The translations under genes were made by a program, and so were the position numbers. The notes under the pieces were generated by a model. The model did not search any database and was not told where the DNA came from. It worked only from the letters and a program-made list of their open reading frames with translations. From Rhynchonema sp. JSB1_4 (taxonomy: Eukaryota; Nematoda; Chromadorea; Monhysterida; Xyalidae), in NCBI GenBank assembly GCA_030248065.1, contig JASAMV010007652.1, positions 16,770 to 80,769 on the forward strand: a stretch of DNA of 64,000 nt, read 5' to 3'. Shown here piece by piece: positions 13,701 through 25,700 of this stretch (position 1 is its first letter; each line of letters begins with the position of its first letter).

Positions 13701-16700
13701 TTGCTGTTTTGGGAACGAATGTCGACATACTGTACATAATGGTGTGTTCCACCCGAAATGTATTCACTGATGTTATACAGATGTACACGAACAGTGTCAA
13801 CAATGTTTGCTTTGATAAGTCGCCGACTGTCGTTAGAACCATTAAAACTGAACAAACTGAAATAGAAAACACGCCAGCAGTTTTGCCTGGGCCAGCATGT
13901 ATTCTCGGTTGGGTGTGGTCGGGGCGGGGCTGACCTTTGACTGGGCATAAAATTTCTAGCTCATTGCACGCTGCTGTGCAGCAGCAACCAGCCACTTGCG
14001 CACTGGCCATATAGTAGATGCGCGTGTTATGTACAGGTACGCGTGGCCAGCTGACTGAGGTTTCACCGGCTGGAGCACCCATTCAAAATGAATGGAGAGC
14101 TAATCTTGTGTGTGATGTCATTACCATGTTATTGGGTTATAAATGTTTCTTCTGCCACGAGGCGGTTATACCTCTAACAATGTAAAGGCAAACTACGCCA
14201 ACGCGAGCCCAATTTCGGAGGTGGTGTGCTTACAAAACGAATAGAAACAGAAAATCCCCATGTCCCACGTTGTATTTTACAACGTGTAACAAATCCTCCC
14301 AAATCAGCAGCCACGTATACTCCGGCAATTCTTTTGAGAAACTTCACCCGCTGCCATTCAAAGCTCGTTATGCGTGCACTGGCTACACCAGCAAATCAGC
14401 TAGCCACGCTTCATGCCTACGGAAGGCAACGCAAAACCCCCAAAAAAAGTACGAATATTTCACTTATCTACCACCTCCGAAATCGCGCTCATGTTGGCGT
14501 AGTGCCACTATAAACGGCTATCCCGGCTCACGCGCACGCACCTGCAGAATGGGTTCGTGATCCGATTTGTCGAACACAAACGACAGTGCAGCAATGGTCG
14601 GACCCCAGAGCAGCAGGAACAGGTCGTGGTCGTTGTAGCCCGACGGAACGTGAATGAACTGGCCCTCGTGCGTCATACCACGCTGCAAATGGTGACATTT
14701 GCACTTGAAATTCATGACAAAAAATAGTTGTCGGTCTTCCTTCTTCATGGTGAATTGAATTCAGTGTCCCCAATTTTCAGTTCAAGATATTCACTATACA
14801 GAATGACAAAGAAATCAACAGCTCACTGGCGATAGAACTGTCGCTTACTATGCAGGGAAATTTACATACAACACGATAATCGTTGAGAGGGCAGACAGAC
14901 CATACAGGTTCATCAAGTGCATTACATACAAGGAACTGGTCTGATTTTAACGAAACAAAACAACGCAAAAACCAAATGTAACCAACTCTGAGCAACACTT
15001 TCCACAAATAGTTCTCGCGAATCACGCCCGTCTGCTCGGCCGGCATCACGATCTCGTCACTTCTGAAACATCAGCAAATCCCAAAGATAGCGCTTGTGCA
15101 CAAAAATAGAGTAATACTAGAGTTAGAGAGCTACATAATCGATTTTTTGAGTGCTGTACAAGCAAGACCAGCTGGGTGGCATATATACGTTTCTTTTGGC
15201 CCAGATGCTTAGCTAAATCCTGTGCTTTAGCATGTCCTATGTTACAACACATGACACAACACGATATACTTTAAAATCAATCAACGCACTTGATCGCATG
15301 ATATATATCCTCGAGTAATTCCACATCGAAATCGCCACCCCCATTACATCCGCTCAGATTGCGTTTGAAACATTCAATTGTCATCGGCGGCTGGTTGCGA
15401 CGGACCTGCAAAATTGGAGAAACTCGCATTGTTTATATATTTTTTAAACCTTTTTTGCTGTGCAGTATAGTCTAAACCCTGTTTGTAGTGGTATACTTGG
15501 GCGGGAACCAATCATTTTCAGTTGCTATGCCATGTTGGTTGGTTAGTTTTCAAAATAAGCACAGGTGAGAGCTCAAATTAGTCACAGGTTAACTTGACCA
15601 CAACAGTCTTACAAGATAAGGGTAGACTCTGGGCAGTTTGATCATCAATTATGAAATCAAAAAAGAACTATGACAACAATCGGACCTGTGGATTGTGCTG
15701 ATCCGTGTTCAACATGATGATTGCATAGGCCAATGTGAACGCCGCGTCTGCATTTACGAACGGCTCGTCGTTGGATTTGAACCAGTGCTCTGCAATACAG
15801 CCAATCGGCTGATGTTTCAAATGTTGCACAAAAATTGGGATCAAATACGGTGATCGCGTTGGTTTCGTTTTGGTCACACGATTCTTCGTGTTCATCATCC
15901 TTCGAGATTTGCTGATACAGGACGTTTCCAATTTCGATGCTTGAGGCATTTTTACAGATGCCGGGAAACTTCCGTTCGAAGTGGAATCAGGCATCAAGCT
16001 CAACACAGTCAACAAGCCACGCAGCCGGCTCGTGTGCGTTTCGAATGTTTCACAATGTTTCAATCACAAAACCTGTGCGCGTGTCGACTGCGTGTTGAGC
16101 TTGACGCCTGATTCGACTTCGAACGGGAGTCTACCTGCGCCTGTAAAAATGCATCACGCATCGAAATTAAAACTTATTGTACAGCAAATTCATAAAATTA
16201 TTTCCTGACACCAAGTGTAGAACGTGCAGTATAACATTGTTTCACGCACGCAGCTGTCCAACGCATACCTACATTCTTACTGATGTTTCATCCCTCATAC
16301 ATAAGCCAACAACAAGAAATCACAAGCCAACCAGCAAAGTGTGTCATAACCATCGAGATTTCGGCAGCTTCACCAGGCAGTCGGAACGTTTCAAGGAAGA
16401 CACGCAGTGCGTCGTCAATACGCACGCTATCGAACGGAAACGACTTGACAAATGTTTCAAGGATCGCTGCGTTTTTGCGACTGGAAATAGTTTGCAGATT
16501 ACGCACAGGGTAGCAGCTCACAGTATACACATTCATTCGGTCCCTAATCTGCTTGGAGTCAATGCTCATTTTGGTGACGAAAAAAATGACAGACTAGAAA
16601 ACCCGTTGATGTTTCACGAGCTGTTTGTTGGCTATGCACTGTATGTATGTATCGAAAACGTAACGGCATCGGACTCGGTCACGTGATACTTTGTATTGAG

Positions 16701-19700
16701 AATATTTTGATATTTATTTTAATCTAATTTTGACCAGTACAGCTGCCTGATAGCTAGTGCACAGCTTCTAATGAACGAAATCCATGTCATCACTAAACTC
16801 TGAATAAAATGCAGAAGTCCAAGAGAAGACCGCAGCACCAATCGTCGAGTTCGGTACCAATCAATTACGATCAGTGAATGAACATTTTGAGCCAACCTAC
16901 CTGACAATATAATCCGCAATCTTCTTCTTGTCGAGTCCCGGATTCTCTTTCAGCCATTTCACCACATCGCTGGGCACGTGGGACAACAACAGACCGTGTT
17001 CGTGTAGTAGAGCGATGCCTGAAGCAGAAAATTTGTGCCATTTTTGGAATTCACTGTGAGTCTGTTGCGATATTGCTTATTTCGTGAATACTGTTTGACT
17101 CGGCAAGCTGCATTATCGAGATTTTTTAAAAATTACCCTAGCCAAATTTCTTTTTTTCTTTTTTTTTCTTATCCTTCATTGGTCCCATGATGCGGGTCTG
17201 CTATGGGATCTTAAGAACTCGCTAGAAAAGGGTTGAAACCCGTTTATTTTGCCTCAGAACACATAGAATTACTTCATTTAACCACGTTTTCTTCCCAACA
17301 TGAGCGTTTTCCAATTTTTTGGTGGCATATTTTGGTCATCTGGGCGTTTTAAAAAAAACGTTTTTTTAAAAAAAAACGTTTTTTTTAAAAAAAACGATTT
17401 TTCGGAAAAAAACGTTTTTTGCCCAACCCTGGTTATGCCAAGGCTGCGTTTCTATCCGGCGCAGAAGGTGAGTTCAGTACAAATTTCGATCAGCGAAATA
17501 AATACTTGGTGACCGGCGAAAAATCGTCACTTTCCAATTTCACGTGCATTCCCGAGTGCCTTGCAAGGCGAGTTCAGCAATGTGTGCCTTTGGTTGCCCA
17601 TTTTCGATCTGTTTCCGCAGCCTATCTAGGGCGGTGCAGAAGGACATCGTACAGTGCACAATAACGCACAAACATCCCCAAATAATCGTACCTTTCGACG
17701 GACTCTGATTGAACAGCTCAGTGCCGGCAGTCAGCAATCGTTTTCTCTTTTTCTGATCGATTAATTGTTCGCGTGATGGGATCGTATCCGACAAGGGCAT
17801 TCGGTTGGGACGGAATTGCGTCAGGTGCGTTGGCAATTTCAAACCTGAATGAATATTTCACGAAATGCGGTTTGGTTCACTCAATCATTTTTACACTTCT
17901 CATCAAACTGAGAACACAGCAGTGCAAAGACTGAAAGACCACCTGGTTAGTGGCAGTGGTATACGACATCTATTGTCCATACCTCATACCCACGCATTGT
18001 CGTGTGTTCGTGCACTTTTCTCAAATTTTAGATTTAGCCAACCTTTAGTTGTTCCGCAACTACAGCAGAAAAGGTTTCGACAACATGCTAAAACAGTCTG
18101 GCATGAAACCGCAGTGATTATATTGTTGTTGAGTAACACGTCCGCACGCAAAATAAATCCTCCAACAACAAACCCTCATCCCCCTTCTTCTGTTCTGCCG
18201 TCAGCAGCATTGTGTCCATATTAGTTTCGCTCAACATTTTTTTGCCAATGTCAAACCCGCTTTCGGCCGGCAGTTGAAACTGCGGTGATCGAACCGGCTG
18301 CTGTTGTTGATCACTGTCGATTGAACCCTGAATTGGAAAGGTGGGAACCATAATGTTTCACAACGTGGGATGAAGCGACCAACCAGCAATATCAATTTTT
18401 GGGAGCAACTAGGTCGGCACTACACTCCAAAAAAGATATAGCGACTTTTGCATTGATGAGTTTTCGAGATTTGTTGATGGAAATGCTGGTGGGGCCGCCA
18501 GTCTTCATCAAATGTCCAATCCTCGCGAATGCAAATTATGACGTTATCAAGGAAAGACTGACAGCTTAACGCTGACGTGCACGCAAAAGTACCACAGCTC
18601 ACAAGATTGTCCAGTTTGCCCAGTTTCTAACTTTTACACTCAAGATAACAATTTTTTGTGTGTGAAATCAATAAAACCCGGGCACCTGTTCACAAGCGAT
18701 GCCAGCAGCCCGGTAATTGCAATTCGTCTCAATCGTGTCAATCACAGTCAATAATGCGTCCATTGAGAGAATGTGGGTCGAACTCAGCAGACTCACTGGG
18801 AATGCGTTCTTGCTCAACAGCTTCGCCACGTCTGCAAACACTAGGATGAAAAATAGAGGGAAAATAAAATATCACACTCATCAAATGTGACCAATTAATT
18901 CGAAACCAAACAAGTATTTATTGAAATTCACGTTCAAACGATCATCAGATCAGCCAAATTTCAGCTGATCTTACACTCGCGTTACATAAAGCGTATATGA
19001 AAGGCCGAGGTGCTGCAAATGGCACATTCGCATCAAATAAAAAAAATAGAAAACGTTCAAAAAATCAACTTAGTGACCCTGACAAGAATCCACGAATTCA
19101 AACTTGTTGATCGGAACCATTACGCGCCGTATCAACTTTGAAGGTCAATACATTGGCGTGGACAAATTTTGTTTGATCTGTGTTTTGCGACAGACCCCTT
19201 TCCTTTTCAGTTCTGTTAACATTCCTGTGATCTGTCCTGATGTCCGTGATCTTTCTCTCTCCTTGGCGCTTTTTGTAGCTTTTATTTGCTTTTTTATAAC
19301 CATTAACTTTTTCATTTCCAATTGTCCCACCCGCAACTTCTCTATCACTAATTACGTCATGTTATGCGTCACAGAGCAAAAAACCAACCAACAGACCCCT
19401 TTCAACTGTCTCAAATTTATGGCCTTAGAATTACGACGTCTGAAACATTATGATTGCTGTGGAATAGTGACATAAAGAGAAATTTATAGACCAATACACA
19501 GCAAGCATCAGGACTCAGAACACCACGAAACCGTGGAAACCAATCGGAAACGACCCATTTTGATCGTACAAACTGACGCAGCTGATGTTACACTCACGCT
19601 ACATAAGATTTTTGTGGCAAGCACGGACAAAACCAAAAAACTTTTTAATCCATATGGAACAGAAAACGTTTAAAAAACGTAAGCGGAGAGCAAACACGGT

Positions 19701-22700
19701 TTCCTTGAATCCAGATCTTGTGCCCTGTCTGTACTTTCGGCCCACCCTGTGTTTACCTTCAAACAGATTCGAGCAGTAGACGTCACAGTCGTAATTCAGA
19801 TACAATTCGGTGACCAGGCCGGGTATACGCCACAATTGGTCGAGCGCTTCAAGGGCCAACTCTTTTTGTTCGAAAGACACACGGTGCTGAAATGTTCATA
19901 CACGGTAAGGAATGAAAAAACATTATAATATCACACGCGACTATAGCAATTTTTTTCGGAAAAATATATTTGCTGGAAAAAACCCGTGTGTTTTTCTCCG
20001 CTATTTTTCCAAGCCAAGAGTTGGTTGCCTGTTGAAATGAGGTACATTTGGGCAAATACGATCTAAAATTGCTTTATGAGGAAAAGTCACACTGGACAAA
20101 TCGACCAGACGACAAAAAATGGTGTTGTTCCACGATCTGAGAAAGTGATCTCGCAACTTCACAAGCTTTTGTTGATTCGAAAAGAAAACGCTTTTTTCCA
20201 TCTGCAACTACACACGCAACGAGATTCACTCGCGACTCACATGATCAGCCACAACCAAATCCATCAAACGTTTCAAGTACGCCTCGAGCTGCAGTTTGAG
20301 ATGCGTTCGCAATGACTCCATGAGCAGAAAGCCGACGCGCAACGCAGCAGCGAACAACTGCAGTTTGTCCGTGTGCAACAGAGCGATCAGACTTCTGCAA
20401 GTGGCGCACAAAACAGATGATCAATTGTATGCAGGACTTGTCAAACAATGTCTCATGATGTGGCAAGCGTTTTGCTATACATTCGTATCAAAAACTTGCA
20501 GATCACTTGGTCACGTGAGTTTTTGTGTCAAAAATGTTCTGAGTGTCATTGGACATTATTTTTCGGCGCTGGTCGAAATTTTAATCGTGCCATCGGTAAA
20601 TCCCGAGTGATCTCAAATCTCAGAATCACGAGACAAAGATCGGACCGATCACAAGTTTGACCCGAACCCAACATGACAACAAAATGGCCCAACTTCTGCA
20701 GCTCTCTCACGAATGACAGAGACCGGCAAACGTGTATGGCTGTAAAACTAACAAAATGAATAAATCAACGCAGAGACCAACCAACCTGCACAGCTCATTC
20801 TTGATCAGCGGTATCAACAAACTGTACGATCCGAGATAGTCAGCGCCCGCCTCCAATGCAATTGTGCTCAGATTGAGACCCAACGAAATCATACCCTCCG
20901 TGTTCTGTCGATCCAACGGCGAGGTTAGCGACACCAAGAAGCTGCAATGTTGCCATGAATTAATGTTTCATCACGGGGTTTAAAACCGGACATCAGAGAG
21001 TAAATGCACAATGGTTTGCGATTCGCCGGTCAGTCATCGAATTCTCAGCATAGCAGTGATGTTGTTCAATAAAACTGCACGTTCACTGGTCGAAGAAGCC
21101 GATCATCAAGCTTACTAACGTTCGCAAAAAACGCTGCTTGAATGGCATTTTAAAATGCATGCTACGAAACGCTTTTCACGTGAAAGAGTAAGCCTCATTA
21201 TTTGCTACAATCGTCTACGAAAGCCTTGCGAGCTTTTGTGAATGTCAGCCAGTAAGCAAGTGAGTGGATGGCGGACTACGGATGAGAACATCTGTACCCG
21301 AAAAAAATCTATGCCCCAAACACAAACATCTACATACTATGTTTACCATGCCTGGTCTTCCACCATAAAGTGTTGCCTTTAGTGCAAAAATGACCACTTT
21401 CATGGTCCACAATGGTCGAATTTTGTCATATTTTTCTTATAAACAAAATTGCTCCAGGCGTATCTTTAGCATATCGATGTCTACCACCCGGAGCAACTGC
21501 ATGGCTGGGCAATATCATACAGTATCCTCCCAACCAACGACCTACCGTAACACTTCGCGTACGCACGGCAGTCCATAGGGCATGTGCGTCCCGCTGCTGT
21601 TCGGCTCACTATCCGTCGACGCTTTCGCATCCTGCACAAAATCATTTACTTATAATACTAGCGTGAAACATCAGCGCCCAGTCAAGTACAGTCCACCCTG
21701 TTTATTGTTACACGATCGGGCGGTACCTGACAAATTCGGTCACTATGCTCACTATGCAGAATAATTAGGAAGTTAGTTAATGTAAGATTGGGGGAGGGTA
21801 ACTTTCGTTCCACAACGCTACCTATAAACAGGGTGCACTGTACATGTGTAAAAGCACCCACCTAGTTGATTTGACCACTCTAAAAAAGCTCAATACCAAG
21901 AGCACAGACTGTATGTGTGAAACCGACCTTTATATCATCCGATTGTACATTGCCACCCTTCTCAAGTGTGACGTCATCCACCGTGAATCGCACGCCTCGT
22001 TCGCTGATTGGCTGCCGCTGTTCCTGCTGCTCGTCGCTGACTGGCTGATGAGGCGACTCGGTGATTGGCGGCTGCAGCAGTCAATATAAGTGAACTGTTG
22101 AGTGAGGCCTAACTTTTCTCCGTTCTGTTACGCAACACGAAACAGACGTTTCCGCGCTAATTGGTTCCCACGCGCGCGCCAGAATTTGTTTCGGGTTGCG
22201 TGAGAGAACTGAAGAGAGTGTTGGGCTTCGCGAAGTTTTTTAGAGGGAGACTTTTTTTCATAGCGACACGCAAATGCATCCACATCATCGAATGCACTTG
22301 AACATACACTGGACACAAGTGGCCAGAAAGGTAAATTTCCAAGTTGATCAACGATGGTTCGCCTTGCTGACTCAGGGTCGGTCTAACGCAGTACATATCA
22401 GAATGTACGTACTTCAAATGCCTCAGTGACCCCACTGATATTGAAAATGAAAATGAATAACCACCACGCGAAATTTGAGAACCCATCTTGGAGCAGGCTG
22501 GTGTGCACTGGTGCAGCACATGATGCTTCAACGGTACTACATAAACACAAGATATGCAAATGCTCTCAACCGGTCTTGTAATTATGCTTCCTTCTCGAAG
22601 GATACGCATTCACTTTGTTTGGGAGCGCGAATGCGATTTATCGCTTCGCGTCGCTTACATCATCACAACCAATAAACACCACTAGAAATTCAAATAAAGT

Positions 22701-25700
22701 TGATAAACTCTGCTTCTGTCGGCGAAAAGTTGGTGCGGCTTATTACGATCGCTAAATTTAAATGTTTTTCGGTTTCGCAGTTTGACGGCGTTCTTGAAAC
22801 ACGCAATCAACGCGAACCAATCAATCGCATTCGCGCTCCCAAACAAAGCGAATACGTATCCAGCTGCACTGATCACATTTCACGGACGTCCACAGTCTAT
22901 AAATAAAATTACAAGCAACGATAACACTAACCTGTTCGGATTCACTGCCCGGTGTTGCCAGTTGTTGTTCGCGTGTCAGATCAGCTGAACTAGACAACGC
23001 GCTCTCAAGAATTCCTGCTGCAAATCACAGAAATACAGTTTTAGATTTGGATATTCATCATTATGTGTAGTCATATACATTATGTTGATATTTACACTAT
23101 GACCGGCAGGAATTTTTTTAACCAATTCGCCAGCCCGTGACCAGCAGAGTTTCAGTTTACCAACCAACCAAACTGGCCGGTGAAACTTCGAGATTAACAG
23201 CCGCTGGCAAGTATTTTTTGTCATTCTGGCTAGATTTTAGGAATTACTAGCAAACTTGAAAAAAATTCTGTGAGCAGTTGGATGATGTATCACTTCAACT
23301 ACATAAAACACCCCAACCGGTGGATGCGTCTCTTCGCATGCTGCCTCCCTCGTCATCCGAAGTAAATCCCAAATTCTCGTGCACGTCCACGACGTGCGGC
23401 GTTGATGGTGATTGGTCAGGTACTACCGTAGTCGACGTCGCTGATTGGTCCAACTGTCCTACTGCTGTTGTTGTCGATGATTCGTTGTTGTCTGTCGCTT
23501 CGGTCGCCGCTGAAAAACGTGTAAGCGTACTCTGAACAAAGATAGTCATACGCGAGCTGTGTGCTGTATTGTCTTTGTAGCCTATTTTTTTAGATAAAAT
23601 CTTTGGTACACAGTAAAATGATTCTATTGCCATACGACAAATGGAATGTAACGTGCAAACCAGGACGTCGGCTATTTTGTATTTGCAAATTGTATTCGTA
23701 ATTCCTACAATTATACCCAGGTGCAATTAGCAAATTGCAGGAGAAATATTTCGAGAAAAGGTCCTTCCCTCGCAGAATCCGAACCTGTGCTAGCAAAAAC
23801 GGTTAGCCATTAATAAAAACAACACACGCAAACCTGTTTGTTCACCCCGCTCAGCGCTGTCCGGTCCATCTGATGTTTCATTTGTCGGCGATTCCGGCTG
23901 TTCACTGGCCGCCTCGTCCAAAGCTGCTTCTACGTTATCGCTGCCGCTCTCGGCCGCTGTTGTTGCGTCCTGCACACAGTCATGTGAAACATTATTATAT
24001 TATATTCTGGTCGCAACCGCCCCCGATATCAACCTTGGTAATCGGATCAGATCGGCTATGTCTTTAGACTTCCTCACGTTCGCCCAATGTTTTCAGCGAA
24101 ATCACTGCCTTCAAGGGGTGAGTTTTCAATGCAGAGTGTCAAAGTCATTCATCGGCTACCCGGATGCACCTTTCACACCACTGAAAATGGCATTAGAATA
24201 TCTCGAAGAATTCTTCACTATAAAAAATGTCCCCCGACAAAAGCAGATCCGATCCGATCACCAAGCTTGATACAGGTGGGCCTAATAAAGCCCGTTTCCG
24301 TGAGTTCTGATTGACGGTAACGAGCGGGAAAAACTCAGCAGAGTCCCCAATTAGTGACAGACACCAAGCTCGACCTTGACGACGGTTTCTTCGTCTTTAG
24401 AGTCCGTTTTCTTCAACACCGATCTGCCGACAGTACCGCCGGGCTTGCCTTTCTTCTTGCCATATTTGTGTCTGCGCAACGTTTCCGTGCCCATCGTGGC
24501 GCGCATTTTCAACTTTCGAATATATGGATGTCGCGTGTCTTCCTGTGATTGATGAACATAAAATCTTTCAACAATTATCATTTGCATTTCATCACCAATA
24601 TCCTATAGTTTCTTTTTTATCAATATCAATCACAAACAAGGACTGGATTCTGGTCGGAATTTCAGGACGAACCAGTGCACAAAAACACGCCAATCAGACT
24701 GTGATGTTTTACAGCTGCTACAAATAAATGGATGTTTTACAGCTGCGGTTTCGCAACAACAAAACAGAAAACTATCGTTTAGTTTTAAACTTATTGAAAT
24801 CGAAATGCACAAGAAGGTGCCATATTTGTTCCGAAGTCGAGGCACCTGGTAAATTTGAGAAAGATCACTGTTCCCAAGCTGCACACACCTTGAATGTTGG
24901 TAGTCTTGTGAACAACAACTGCACCATATCAGCTAGTGTCGATTCGGCAGCCTTGCGCAACAGCTCACTCAATCTCGTTTCGAAACAGATTCGGAATCCC
25001 GATTGCATAATCTCACATACAGATTCGTTGCTCAACAATCGGCCCACTGGGGTTAACATCAGCGTGCGTAGAACCTGGACAAAATAATGCTGCTCAATGT
25101 TTGTGCCTATAACAATGACATTTGATCAACCATTTCGATTTATTTGTACCAAGATGTCGGACATTAAAAAAGGTGCTCAGGAACCGATTGATTCATGTAC
25201 AGCCGACAACACAAGAAGAAAATACGCTGAAACTGCAATTTAATTTTTGAAAATACTTCCGAAAATCAACAACACCAATCGTGCACAACGCGCACCTGCA
25301 ATATCTTCAACAACACCACCTCGTCCCCGGCCGCATCAGCGCCGCCTACAAATCGCGCGTGCGTGACCGCGTCGGCGATGTTCTCCACGGCGCTCGCTGC
25401 TGTGATGCTAGAAAAAATACAAATATTCAAATTGGATTGTGCACTAATTTAGGACAAAACTCGCAAAGATCATATTGCCGGAATATCAATTCCATAGTGG
25501 CTACAACCAAAACAACCATAAGTAACATGACAACAAAAAGAAGACACCATTCCAATGACGCTTCGAATACAAAATGGTTTTGTGGTGAAAGTTCCATAGC
25601 CGTTTTTTTAACTTTCTGAGCACACGTGGGGCTCACGTGATATTTAAGGCACACCAGCGTGACATTTGGTACTCTCACGCGTGGTCACCAACATGGAATT

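Noticed and set aside
13585..14082. 165-codon minus-strand open frame
   Set aside because: Only 13655-13523 is coding and it uses a different frame ([13 protein letters not shown]); the long frame has no conserved sequence.
19145..19348. Lysine-rich minus-strand open frame inside a GBF1 intron
   Set aside because: No homology or splice support, and flanking exons 13 and 14 join in phase without it.
22157..22609. 150-codon minus-strand open frame
   Set aside because: Random-looking composition in a GBF1 intron; exons 8 and 9 splice around it.
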